Below, piece by piece: positions 9,301 to 15,875 of a stretch of DNA of 25,957 bases. A program made the translations under genes and the position numbers. Under the pieces are notes generated by a model. That model searched no databases, had not been told where the DNA came from, and was given only the letters and a program-made list of their open reading frames with translations. Position 1 is the stretch's first letter. The number at the start of each line of letters is the position of its first letter. Where the stretch lies: the NCBI GenBank assembly GCA_001730085.1, contig MDLB01000087.1:1-25957 (forward strand), read 5' to 3'. The stretch is from PVC group bacterium (ex Bugula neritina AB1). GTDB taxonomy: Bacteria > GCA-001730085.

Positions 9301-9566
9301 ACATCAAAAACATTTTTCACTTTAACAGATTCTTCATCAGCTGACTCTGTTAAAGAAGAGCGTTTAACATTAAGGCTATTTTGATCAAATTTTTTCCAAT
9401 CATTTTTAAATTGTTCATTCAATAAAAGCGATTCGGGAGCCAATCCCCACAGAATCTGGTCTGAAAAAAAAGAGATACAAATGATCACAATGACTTTTTG
9501 TATCTCAGCTTTGTTAAAAACAGATATATAAAGTCGGGTAAATTTTGAAATGAAATATTTAAACAT
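3351..9566 (-). CDS. Giant secreted repeat protein (2071 aa), three ~345-aa repeats
   Basis: No known family is recognised. The N-terminus has a basic stretch, then a hydrophobic segment (VIVIICISFFSDQILWG) ending in LAPES, consistent with a long signal peptide. Residues ~50-400 are helical and mixed-charge; ~400-485 are Ser/Arg/Asp-rich. Three repeats begin at residues 486, 828 and 1174. Each carries a W-x-KR-x-QLIQWQKKAENLLLAP block, a very basic block (KKNIKKFNKKLRKKMDF) and GAKGMSIEDGDMFLGLL. Residues ~1505-1800 form a strongly acidic, Ser-rich linker. A distinct C-terminal domain (~1810-2071) includes GKVEIYFHDD and FYDMMHDI. ATG 9566 has no clear Shine-Dalgarno. The N-terminal signature GLAPES...FKNDW is shared with the neighbouring partial gene. 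Extracytoplasmic location is inferred; the function, whether adhesin, matrix protein or effector, cannot be told. Confidence 0.88.
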   Translation of the reverse strand: MFKYFISKFTRLYISVFNKAEIQKVIVIICISFFSDQILWGLAPESLLLNEQFKNDWKKFDQNSLNVKRSSLTESADEESVKVKNVFDVDINTDLESFFLEDGNFTFNPRGEAVRREWMNADLHIRKTLLQRYVDVQNEDQASLIQEGSLSENKLIFLERMFIYFSYKDVGYIYQPLMLHIRSEIFSAMMELSKAQLKSFTKGKSNNQRVLLSLLNWHQILSEFSGKLSGAISGLTLPESRSNFKKISEILRRLERAIDNHSKNINLENPYEFKEVYVQLSSFFNKDDLFEVVSSKALDKVYKKYKDLLREHFLEGDQYPNFLNPQENSSFQNAVILKDFLSYHQENKETPSQDIYFWKNLEQQYEGYMPSSSEEGEALQESLDYLKNIMDLYEKKDTHKKQQKEKRASDVSYREMLRRDKGPESLSLGETSSSLSRRLLESSSSSTGDQSRDTQDDRLETSDSTISLDRRSVDSGFNESDIQDSEGFVEMSFLERELKPSEFSLSPGYMSNFLDWDIKRVQLIQWQKKAENLLLAPRDENESAKELYERKAYGLELLTKVNKSMTFLIDQSESYDVPEEDHVRKVLKKRRKLLKQSLKRNKNNKTKRPIDCLTRMRDLLKDINRGNLVLKNTDRLNIQLSQFSNLLKKDLSNIVKMSYRDTTSLANLLDIRRQIQDLLKENEGFEFKKNIKKFNKKLRKKMDFVDKKILSLKGGYYKAMKSFKQDDVRLFLDNLLASMGAKGMSIEDGDMFLGLLERGLSQDKNKNKLLKFYFKYASYWNNFLKGLMSFENRDGNLTNRFLDRLHRMGKLSMNKYRQSGQKDEIDLEGFVDLSFLERELKPSGFSLSPGDMSDSLEWDTKRVQLIQWQKKAENLLLAPRGENESAKVLYERRAYGLELLTKVNKSMTFLIDQSESYGVPEEDHVRKVLKRRRKLLKKSLKTNKNKKIKRPIDCLTRMRDLLKGINRGDLVLKNTDRLNLQLRQFSNLLKKDVSNIVKMSYRDTTSLANLLDIRRQIQDLLKENEGFDFKKNIKKFNKKLRKKMDFVDKKIRSLKRGYYKAMKSFNQDDVRLFLDNLFASMGAKGMSIEDGDMFLGLLERGLSQNKNKNELIKVYFKEASYWDGFLEAIMSIRDGGRGSINHFLDRLERLGKTAVNKNGQSFSQSRQNSEGILKGIVDLSVREGELEPSEFSLSPGDTSDSLEWHTKRLQLIQWQKKAENLLLAPKGENESAEELYQRRADGLELLTKVNKSMTVLIDQSESYSVPEEAHVRKVLKRHRNLLEQSLKTNKNKKIKRPIDCLTRMRDLLKGINRGDLVLKNTDRLNIQLRQFSNLLKKDVSNIVKMSYRDTTSLAHLLDIRRQIQDLLKENEGFDFKKNIKKFNKKLRKKMDFVDKKILSLKGGYYKAMKSFKQDDVRLFLDNLLASMGAKGMSIEDGDMFLGLLKRGLSKNKNVSTRDYFNSSDGWQVLVAYVQNSRLKSEEGADLFLSGLKYLGFNFRDITRQSLDVNRLDRYRDERASSVLLESSESMNQGLSNRNSLKNSSSEDRTLQKTESSQEQRVESYDSSATGESVLEDMELPSQDTLNRLKRAPLAPRVAYRERSKQKSIVSSSQSDKKRFAILEEKDFEDMTEESVLDDVSAKENNNNAPKLLKEEDLKDIWRENESSEEEEQKYTRDFRDEENLDELLQKRDGEDDISSQIDASEMRERDIDSLLVEADSDDLLQEEDFELEVTDRDSLKDFTNNKLAFTEENDFDLSQEGISTDVLTKVDVSEDFSQNAFLSEPIESSSESILLEKLAQEESFIDTKSVRLRLYHGVEDFSDDYNIPNIEECVHSDKEIFLEALFRKPKLSGRQDFKRDIIANINTVQEKVGKVEIYFHDDTKSNSELMSFPVMRKGQNIIFSQRFLDFAYENNAEDYVAFLTRPLFYDMMHDIKESIYGEGVINEEYFDQMTDRMMVAFSASTKKDLESYADFEQKWLKYQYDQKLPLFTQEKYEALRFKANQRSYLYQKVKNVIGDKSLNLPISYAYKGYFADPEGRQALADLSGISAEKVDQIRDMVLTYEKASRSA
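5070..6047 (-). repeat. Repeat unit 3 of giant protein, divergent tail
   Basis: It starts at residue 1174 (KGIVDLSVREGELEPSEF). The core matches unit 2 in its first half and unit 1 in its second half. After GLLKRGLSKNKN the tail differs (STRDYFNSSDGWQVLVAYV) but keeps a similar pattern ending in FLSGLKYLGF, comparable with FLDRLERLGK in unit 2. The right limit, about 5070, is approximate. Confidence 0.9.
6048..7085 (-). repeat. Repeat unit 2 of giant protein (346 codons)
   Basis: It encodes residues 828-1173, beginning EGFVDLSFLERELKPSGF. It follows unit 1 without a spacer. It has unit-specific variants in the second half of the core: KKIRSLKRGYY, SFNQDD and NLFASMG, where units 1 and 3 have KKILSLKGGYY, SFKQDD and NLLASMG. 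Confidence 0.95.
7086..8111 (-). repeat. Repeat unit 1 of giant protein (342 codons)
   Basis: It encodes residues 486-827, from EGFVEMSFLERELKPSEF to the Lys-rich tail QSGQKDEIDL. The core from KRVQLIQWQ to GLLERGLS is nearly identical to the other two units in both protein and DNA. The last ~60 residues (region after GLSQDKNKN) diverge most. Confidence 0.95.
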
Positions 9567-9887
9567 AAAAATCTAACCATACAGATATAAAATAAATTAA
9601 TTCAAATTTTATATATCATATATAATCAAATTCTAGCAAAAAAAAATTAAATTTATAATGTTTATATTATTTTTTTTAAAAATAATATAAATTAAAAAAT
9701 AAAAAAACATATAAATAAGATATAAATTTTTTATTTAAAATTTATCGCAGAAAAATATTATTAGAATCAATCAGTCAAAATGATTGTCTAGAAGAGAAAA
9801 CTCACATAGAAAGTTGAGTGAAGTTTTGATTTTTTAAGGAAATATAGGGTCAAATGGGCTTAGACTCTTTCTAAAAATATGAAAAAT
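9567..9887. other. AT-rich intergenic region between giant gene and pseudopilin gene
   Basis: These 321 bp consist largely of A/T runs. They must carry the promoter of the 2071-aa gene and the 3' end of the pseudopilin transcript. I see no gene, and no promoter with convincing -35/-10 spacing. A short inverted repeat (ACTCA/TGAGT) around 9801-9821 lies downstream of the pseudopilin stop, but its stem is only 5 bp. Confidence 0.5.
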
Positions 9888-10337
9888 TTAAGAAGACTCA
9901 TCTCCATCACTTGAAGGTGCCGGTTGATTAATGTTACCTTTAAACACATTCAAATGACCTGTTAGAAAAACATCAGCCTCATGTTTATGGCTTGAACCAT
10001 GCTGTATCAAAGGACTAGGCGTGTCTAAAGCATCATTATTCCATGCATAAGAATCTTGAGAAAGAGGACATTCAAATATACCTTCAGGAAGATTATTCCC
10101 GAGAGCAAAGCTCTTGATCTCTTCAAATGTTTTAGGTGCTCTAGCATTGTCTATCTCATATAAACCTATGATATTAGCTATTTCCTTAAGATTATTCATG
10201 CACTGTAAGGTTTTAGCACGAGTCCTAGACATACGTAACGCCGGACTTATCAAAGCTATCAATATACCTATGATAGCAATAGCGGTTAAAAGCTCAATAA
10301 GCGTGAAGCCTCTTTTAGAATTCATTGGTATCAACAT
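9888..10337 (-). CDS. Type IV pilin-like / type II secretion pseudopilin
   Basis: The 149-aa product has a class III prepilin signal: short basic leader, then [22 protein letters not shown], with Gly before the cleavage point and Glu at +5 of the mature protein. The single N-terminal hydrophobic helix would anchor it in the inner membrane before and after cleavage by PilD-type peptidase. The [18 protein letters not shown] stretch after the helix is typical of the DUF1559-like or GspG/H-like pseudopilins abundant in PVC and candidate phyla. ATG 10337 is preceded by GAGGG at about 9 nt; an in-frame ATG lies 4 codons on. No assembly ATPase, prepilin peptidase or secretin gene is in the window, so its machine is encoded elsewhere. 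Whether it serves secretion or pili cannot be said. Confidence 0.85.
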   Translation of the reverse strand: MLIPMNSKRGFTLIELLTAIAIIGILIALISPALRMSRTRAKTLQCMNNLKEIANIIGLYEIDNARAPKTFEEIKSFALGNNLPEGIFECPLSQDSYAWNNDALDTPSPLIQHGSSHKHEADVFLTGHLNVFKGNINQPAPSSDGDESS

Positions 10338-10623
10338 TAAGGATTTCCCTCTCGTTTTTAATGAAAAACAGACATAAAATGTTTTTCAAAATAAGCCATA
10401 AAAGGTCGGAAATATAACAAAAATCTAAAACACCTAAGGTAAAAAAAGATTTTAGAAAAGTATATGGTATCTAAAATGTCTTTTAAATAGAGGTTAAAAA
10501 TCTTAAAATATGTCGTCACTTTTATAGAAAAAAACACCTTAAATATATACCATCAAATGTAATATATATACAAGAAAAAAATCTCACAAAGCTTCCAAAT
10601 CAAAAAGTCAAGATTAAGAAAAA

Positions 10624-10812
10624 TTAAGCCTTAACAATTTTACCAGCGCTTATGCAACTCGTACAAACACGAACTTTTTTCTTAAATCCTGAATCAAAAA
10701 TTCTAATATTTTGCAAATTAGGCAACCAACGACGTTTGGTCTTATTGTGTGCGTGACTCACATTATTGCCGACTGTAGGCTTCTTGCCACAAACAAAACA
10801 GATCTTAGACAC
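10624..10812 (-). CDS. rpmB: 50S ribosomal protein L28
   Basis: The 62-aa protein matches bacterial L28 over its whole length: [11 protein letters not shown] at the N-terminus, [18 protein letters not shown] in the middle and [13 protein letters not shown] at the end. The paired CxxC motifs (CFVC and CTSC) make it the zinc-binding form. It is part of the large ribosomal subunit. The start is GTG, not ATG, decided by an AGGAG 9 nt upstream. It stands alone on the minus strand, divergent from recG, without rpmG beside it. Confidence 0.97.
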   Translation of the reverse strand: MSKICFVCGKKPTVGNNVSHAHNKTKRRWLPNLQNIRIFDSGFKKKVRVCTSCISAGKIVKA

Positions 10813-11100
10813 TCAAAAAATCTCCTGTGTAAAAAGGTGCAATTCAAATTTTTTATCAAACCTCGATCCTCAATAAAACTTTTTTGAGATTTTTACGGAC
10901 AAGGTTTCTTTTGTATAGTAAAATGCCGACCATGATACCATTTTCTTAAAAGAAATTCAAGGAATCTATCTATAATTCAAAATATTTCTTAAATTTAAAA
11001 GGAGTTTCAAAACAATTTCAAAATTAGTGAAAATCACATAAATGTTCACAATATATATTTATTTTTCTCTAACAAACTGAAATTTGTCTAAAAAAATCAT
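10813..11100. promoter_or_regulatory. Divergent rpmB/recG intergenic region
   Basis: These 288 AT-rich bases must hold the promoters for both rpmB (minus) and the recG operon (plus). The rpmB Shine-Dalgarno AGGAG is at 10822-10826 (minus strand). No Shine-Dalgarno is visible before the recG ATG. TATAGT at about 10915 could be a plus-strand -10 box, but its -35 match is poor. Confidence 0.4.
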
Positions 11101-13176
11101 ATGACTAACCCCGGTGACCATATCCAATATCTCAAAGGTGTAGGACCTAAACGAGCTCATTTATTAGAAAAATTAGGTATCTCACGCATTATAGATATTT
11201 TTTTTCATTTCCCTCGGACTCATCAAGATCGATGTGAAATGACGCCTATTTCTCGATTACAAGCTAATAACGAAGAAGAACAAACTGTCGAAGCCTCTAT
11301 CCTAAATATTGAAGAGAAAATGCTCAATAAAAAATTACATATTCTAACACTGGTGGTTTCTGACGGGACAGGCTATCTCAAAATCCCTTTTTTTAACCAA
11401 CGCTTTCTAAAAAGATATTTCAAAGTCGAAAACCGCTATATTTTCACAGGCAAAGTCCAATACAAGTATGGGTTACAGATGACACAAGTTTCTCATGAAA
11501 AAATCTCGACAGAAATGGATCAGAATTTTTTAAACACAGGGAGAATAGTCCCTATATATTCCCTCACCGATGGTCTTTCTCAAATGCAGATGCGTCGCAT
11601 GATAAAGAATGCTCTCGAAACCCACCTTTCAAAAGTACCTGACCTTTTGCCTTCAGATCTTCTTGATAAACACTCTCTGATACAAAGAAGAGACGCCTTA
11701 AACCATATCCATTTCCCCTCTACTTTTACCGATTTAAATAAAGCGAGAGAAACTTTGATTTACGAAGAGTTTTTTCTCCTTCAAATGAGTATCATTCAGC
11801 GAAGAGAAAAAGAAAAACAAACGCATAAATCAACACTTTCTTTTTCCTCTAACACCCAAGGTATTATGCATAAATTCGAAGAAAAACTCCCTTTCACTCT
11901 AACACTTGCTCAAAAAAAAGTTCTCAAAGAGATTTTTAAAGACATGACAAAAAAAAACAGTATGTTGAGACTATTACAAGGTGATGTTGGTAGTGGAAAA
12001 ACTATCGTGGCCATAGGTGCAATCCTTTTAGCGATAGAGAATGGTTATCAGGTCGCATTTATGGCTCCAACCGAAATCTTAGCGACCCAACACTTTCAAA
12101 CCCTTGCAGACTTCTTTGACCTTTTCAACATCAAAGCTGACATTTTAGTAGGAAGCACAAAAAAGTCTGAACGTTCAAAAATTTTAAAAAAGCTTGAATC
12201 TTTTGAAACCAATGTCATTGTCGGAACACACGCCTTGATCCAAGATGATATTTCTTTCAAAAAACTTGGATTGGTGATTATTGATGAACAACACAAGTTT
12301 GGGGTTATCCAACGCTCAAAATTAAAACACACCTTTTCCCCCCATGTTTTAGTGATGACAGCAACACCTATCCCAAGAACGTTAGCCATGACCGTTTATG
12401 GAGACCTAGACGTTTCTATTATCGACCAACTACCCTCTGGAAGAAAATCAATCAAAACCTTCCATATCAAAGAGAAAAAAAGGCAAGATCTTTACCGGTT
12501 TATCCGAGAGGAAGTTGCGAAAGGAAGACAAGCTTACCTTGTCTACCCCCTAATAGAAAACTCAGAGAAAATAGATCTTAAGTCTGTTGAAAACGATTTT
12601 GAACACCTTTGCGAAGATATCTTTCCGGATTTAAACTGCGCGATGGTACATGGAAAAATAAAAAGCATAGAAAAAGAAGAGCAGATGCAACTGTTTAAAG
12701 AAGGAAAAGTCGATATTTTGGTAACAACAACCGTCATAGAAGTCGGTGTTAATGTTCCCAATGCAACCATTATGGTGATAGAAGAAAGCTCCCGTTTTGG
12801 TTTATCCCAACTTCACCAGCTGCGTGGAAGAGTTGGTAGAGGCTCAAACCAATCCTATTGCTTTTTGATGGGAAAAACTAAAACGCCGGAATCTACACAA
12901 CGTATTGGCGTCATGTGTGAAACGAACAATGGGTTCAAAATCGCCGAAGAAGATTTGAAAATAAGAGGTCCAGGAGAACTTTTCGGTTGGAAACAAAGTG
13001 GCTTACCGGAATTGCGTCTCGGTAGCTTGGTCGAAGACTTTGAAAAAATGACAGTAGCTAGGGAAGATGCCTTAGCTCTTTTTTCTGACCCTCGTCACTG
13101 CGCAACCATCCAAAATATATGGGAAACTCTTCATGCGAAATATGAAGATAAAATAGATATGGCCACTATCGCTTAA
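11101..13176 (+). CDS. recG: ATP-dependent DNA helicase RecG
   Basis: RecG remodels stalled replication forks and branch-migrates Holliday junctions. The 691-aa length is normal. An N-terminal wedge/OB region begins with a helix-hairpin-helix-like IQYLKGVGPKRAHLLEKLG and spans roughly residues 1-230. The helicase core follows: Walker A GDVGSGKT (~294), DEQH box VIIDEQHKFGV (~393), TATPIPRT (~419), and the C-terminal helicase lobe with QLRGRVGRG (~574). The C-terminal RecG wedge-like tail contains EEDLKIRGPGELFG. It is the first gene of a compact plus-strand operon. There is no recognisable Shine-Dalgarno before the ATG, unlike several other genes here. Confidence 0.98.
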   Translation: MTNPGDHIQYLKGVGPKRAHLLEKLGISRIIDIFFHFPRTHQDRCEMTPISRLQANNEEEQTVEASILNIEEKMLNKKLHILTLVVSDGTGYLKIPFFNQRFLKRYFKVENRYIFTGKVQYKYGLQMTQVSHEKISTEMDQNFLNTGRIVPIYSLTDGLSQMQMRRMIKNALETHLSKVPDLLPSDLLDKHSLIQRRDALNHIHFPSTFTDLNKARETLIYEEFFLLQMSIIQRREKEKQTHKSTLSFSSNTQGIMHKFEEKLPFTLTLAQKKVLKEIFKDMTKKNSMLRLLQGDVGSGKTIVAIGAILLAIENGYQVAFMAPTEILATQHFQTLADFFDLFNIKADILVGSTKKSERSKILKKLESFETNVIVGTHALIQDDISFKKLGLVIIDEQHKFGVIQRSKLKHTFSPHVLVMTATPIPRTLAMTVYGDLDVSIIDQLPSGRKSIKTFHIKEKKRQDLYRFIREEVAKGRQAYLVYPLIENSEKIDLKSVENDFEHLCEDIFPDLNCAMVHGKIKSIEKEEQMQLFKEGKVDILVTTTVIEVGVNVPNATIMVIEESSRFGLSQLHQLRGRVGRGSNQSYCFLMGKTKTPESTQRIGVMCETNNGFKIAEEDLKIRGPGELFGWKQSGLPELRLGSLVEDFEKMTVAREDALALFSDPRHCATIQNIWETLHAKYEDKIDMATIA

Positions 13177-13200
13177 ATCTCCTTAGAAAGGTTGATAAAA

Positions 13201-13788
13201 TTGAGAATTATCGCTGGCACCATAAAAGGACGGGTCTTAAAAGTGCCCGAAGGAAAAACTGTTCGCCCAACATCACAACGCGTTAGAGAAGCTATTTTTA
13301 GTATATTGCACAGCTCTATCGATAACTCTGACTGTTTAGATTTATATGCTGGTTCAGGGGCTTTGGGTATAGAAGCTTTTAGTCGAGGAGCCAAAAGCGT
13401 TTGCTTTGTCGAGAAAGATCCCCAAGTGCTCACGTTCCTGAAAAGCAATCTTAAATATTGTCAGATGGACGCTATCTCCGATGTGATTCATGGTGATGTT
13501 ATGGCTCAGTTTGCCAACAACCCCTATCTCAAAAAAAAATTTGATCTTATTTTTATCGACCCACCTTATAATCATATCCCGAAAGATCTCTTGCAGAATA
13601 TCGTAAGGCATGGTATTTTGTCTGAGGAAGGTCTGTTAATTTTAGAGCATGGGGCTAATTACGACCCCATTTATCCGGAAGACCTTAACTGTACAATAAA
13701 AAAAATATATGGACAAACACGTGTCAGTTTTTTCAAAAAAAGAAACACAACCTTCGATAAGAAAAGTGATCTATCCGGGAACTTTTGA
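13201..13788 (+). CDS. rsmD: 16S rRNA (guanine966-N2)-methyltransferase RsmD
   Basis: RsmD methylates G966 of 16S rRNA using S-adenosylmethionine. The start RIIAGTIKGRVLKVPEG and VRPTSQRVREAIFSIL are hallmark N-terminal motifs. The SAM-binding loop is LDLYAGSGALGIEA and the catalytic motif IV is IDPPY. The TTG at 13201 is preferred over the TTG at 13192: GAAAGG ends immediately before 13192, which leaves no spacing, but is 9 nt before 13201. This also gives the usual MRIIAG-type N-terminus and about 195 aa. The 3' end overlaps the coaD start. The rsmD-coaD pairing is common in bacteria and supports both calls. Confidence 0.93.
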   Translation: MRIIAGTIKGRVLKVPEGKTVRPTSQRVREAIFSILHSSIDNSDCLDLYAGSGALGIEAFSRGAKSVCFVEKDPQVLTFLKSNLKYCQMDAISDVIHGDVMAQFANNPYLKKKFDLIFIDPPYNHIPKDLLQNIVRHGILSEEGLLILEHGANYDPIYPEDLNCTIKKIYGQTRVSFFKKRNTTFDKKSDLSGNF

Positions 13789-14257
13789 CCCTGTAACCTA
13801 TGGTCATCTTGACTTAATCAAGCGTTGTCAAAAAATGTTTGACGAGATCCAAATAGCCGTTGCCTCAAGTCAAACAAAAAAACAAACATTGTTTTCTATC
13901 GACGAAAGGGTCGATTTGCTAAACAAATGTTTAGATATCTCCAACCACCCTTCACAGGTGAAGGTGCAACCCTTTTCTGGACTCCTTGTAGATTATGCCG
14001 CAAGTCAAAATATTTCAACAATCGTTCGTGGGATAAGAGCTGTTTCAGATTTTGAATATGAGTTTCAAATGGCTTTAACAAATCGAAAAATGAACAAGTC
14101 GATTGACACCATTTTTCTTATTCCAGATGAATCTTATTCCTATATCAGCTCACGTATGATCAAAGAGATTTGTGCCATGAAAGGTGATATCTCTCATTTT
14201 GTTCCCCCTCATATCTCCGAAGCTCTCACTTTAAAACTCGGAAGGGCAGAGAAATGA
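13766..14257 (+). CDS. coaD: Phosphopantetheine adenylyltransferase
   Basis: CoaD transfers AMP from ATP to 4'-phosphopantetheine, the penultimate step of coenzyme A synthesis. Nucleotidyltransferase motifs are visible: YPGTFDPVTYGHLDLI with the (T/H)xGH site, TIVRGIRAVSDFEYE, and SYISSRMIKE near the C-terminus. The GTG at 13766 gives 163 aa with a canonical start (VIYPGTFDP) and a 23-nt overlap with rsmD. An in-frame ATG at 13709 would add 19 residues that are not typical of the family and increase the overlap. Neither start has a clear Shine-Dalgarno, so family length decides; translational coupling to rsmD is likely. The stop overlaps the next start in ATGA. Confidence 0.93.
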   Translation: MIYPGTFDPVTYGHLDLIKRCQKMFDEIQIAVASSQTKKQTLFSIDERVDLLNKCLDISNHPSQVKVQPFSGLLVDYAASQNISTIVRGIRAVSDFEYEFQMALTNRKMNKSIDTIFLIPDESYSYISSRMIKEICAMKGDISHFVPPHISEALTLKLGRAEK

Positions 14258-14601
14258 GTTCAGATTGCTTATTCTGTCGCTTCATATCCGGGGAACTTCC
14301 TGTCGATAAAGTTGCCGAAACAGATGACGTTTTAGCTTTCAATGATATTAACCCACAGGCACCTTTTCATATTTTATTGATACCCAAAGAACATATCCCA
14401 ACACTGCTGGATATGAAAAATTTTTCAAAACCTTATATGTCATTAATGGCCGATCAAGCTAGCAAAATAGCTCATCAATTGGGCTTTGCAACCTCTGGCT
14501 ACAGACTAGCTCTAAACTGTCTAAAAGATGGTGGACAAGAGATCTACCATGTGCACATGCACCTTTTGGCAGGACGATCTTTGACTTGGCCTCCGGGTTA
14601 A
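14254..14601 (+). CDS. HIT family protein (HINT-type nucleotide hydrolase)
   Basis: The 115-aa protein has the histidine triad HVHMHLL near the C-terminus and the HINT-type N-terminus DCLFCRFISGELP, with the F-N-D-I-N-P-Q-A-P stretch and IPKEHI. Proteins of this branch hydrolyse purine nucleoside phosphoramidates or aminoacyl-adenylates; the exact substrate here is unknown. It starts within the coaD stop codon (ATGA overlap), so it is cotranscribed and probably translationally coupled. Confidence 0.95.
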   Translation: MSSDCLFCRFISGELPVDKVAETDDVLAFNDINPQAPFHILLIPKEHIPTLLDMKNFSKPYMSLMADQASKIAHQLGFATSGYRLALNCLKDGGQEIYHVHMHLLAGRSLTWPPG

Positions 14602-14606
14602 GCTTC

Positions 14607-15875
14607 ATGGAAAGAAATGCAGAGTACCTTTCTGCCAAAGCTTTGGTCCAAAAGCTCGTCAACCACGGTTATATTTCTTATTTTGCGGGAGGTTGTGTCC
14701 GTGATCACCTCTTGGGATTACCAACGCAAGACATCGACATCGCAACTAACGCTTCACCCTCCACAATCAAAAGTCTTTTCAAAAAAACGATTTTAGTTGG
14801 TGAACAATTTGGGGTTGTGATTGTACAACAAGATTCATTTCACTTCGAAGTCACAACTTTTAGACAAGACCTCGACTATAAAGATGGTCGTCACCCCGAA
14901 AAAGTGGTTTTTCTTACAGACAAAGAGGATGCTAGTCGTCGCGATTTTACAATCAATGGTCTATTTTATAACCCTCTCACAGAAGAAATCATCGATCATG
15001 TGGGAGGAAGAAAAGATTTAGAACTAAAAATCATTCGAACCATTGGCTCTCCCGAAAAAAGGTTTCAAGAAGATAAACTACGTATGATGAGAGCTGTACG
15101 TTTTGCAGCTCGATTCGACTTTCCCATAGACCCTCAAACACACCGCGCTATCCAAAATAAAGCCAAAGATATTCATCAGGTCAGCAAAGAGCGTATCAGA
15201 GATGAGCTTTGTAAAATGTTCACGGGCAATAATCGAGGAACGGCCTTACAACTTCTTAATGAAACAGGTCTTTTGAACGAAATCTTGCCGGAAACACTTA
15301 CAGCTTCACCTCTCTTTTCTACCAATGTTCCCAAAAACGAAAACTCTTCTGTTCTTTTTGTTACACGAAAACTCTTGGATCAACTCCCCGACAAACCATC
15401 TAATGCTTTGGCTATAGCTTCTATTTTACACACTATTCCACCCCCAAAAGTCGATCATCTTTGTAAAAAGTGGCTCCTACCAAAAAAGGAAACGCGCCTT
15501 ATTTCTCATTATGTTTCCACACAAATGTGTTTCACCGATGCCATGTTATGGAGACAGGGCCCTCTTAAAAAAAAGCTCCAAAGCCCATCGATTTTAGAAG
15601 AGTTGATTTATTTTAAAGCTCTATGCCAAACATATAACCTCCGAAAGGAGTTAGAAAATCACACTTTTTGCCTGACCAAGTTGGACTTATACTCCCACGA
15701 AGAACTTCACCCTTCTCTTTTTGTTACAGGCAAACAACTTGTGGCATGGGGATATGAACAATCTCCTCTTTTTTCAACTATCATCAAAAAATTGGAAATC
15801 CTTCAACTAGAAAACCATATCACAACGTTACAAGAAGCAAAAAATTATGTCGAAAAACATTTTCCAAATCATTGA
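14607..15875 (+). CDS. cca: CCA-adding enzyme / poly(A) polymerase, class II nucleotidyltransferase
   Basis: The head domain has YFAGGCVRDHLLGL, the catalytic DIDIATNA (DxD) and RRDFTINGLFY, followed by the RNA-binding neck with RMMRAVRFAARFDFPID and RIRDEL. This is the class II tRNA nucleotidyltransferase / poly(A) polymerase family. At 422 aa it has the PcnB-like or bacterial CCA length, and the C-terminal third has no clear HD motif. Sequence alone does not separate CCA addition to tRNA from poly(A) tailing. ATG 14607, 5 nt after the HIT stop, is preferred over an in-frame TTG at 14586 inside the HIT gene. Its 3' end overlaps the next gene by 29 nt. Confidence 0.92.
   Translation: MERNAEYLSAKALVQKLVNHGYISYFAGGCVRDHLLGLPTQDIDIATNASPSTIKSLFKKTILVGEQFGVVIVQQDSFHFEVTTFRQDLDYKDGRHPEKVVFLTDKEDASRRDFTINGLFYNPLTEEIIDHVGGRKDLELKIIRTIGSPEKRFQEDKLRMMRAVRFAARFDFPIDPQTHRAIQNKAKDIHQVSKERIRDELCKMFTGNNRGTALQLLNETGLLNEILPETLTASPLFSTNVPKNENSSVLFVTRKLLDQLPDKPSNALAIASILHTIPPPKVDHLCKKWLLPKKETRLISHYVSTQMCFTDAMLWRQGPLKKKLQSPSILEELIYFKALCQTYNLRKELENHTFCLTKLDLYSHEELHPSLFVTGKQLVAWGYEQSPLFSTIIKKLEILQLENHITTLQEAKNYVEKHFPNH

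Noticed and set aside
9795-9825. Terminator after the pseudopilin gene
   Set aside because: The ACTCA/TGAGT stem is only 5 bp with mismatches outside and a poor T-run; not strong enough to call.
10114-10377. 87-codon plus-strand open frame opposite the pseudopilin gene
   Set aside because: It is antisense to a gene with clear prepilin motifs; it arises from the complementary strand.
13354-13611. Minus-strand open frames inside rsmD and recG
   Set aside because: They are shadows of well-supported genes in the opposite strand.
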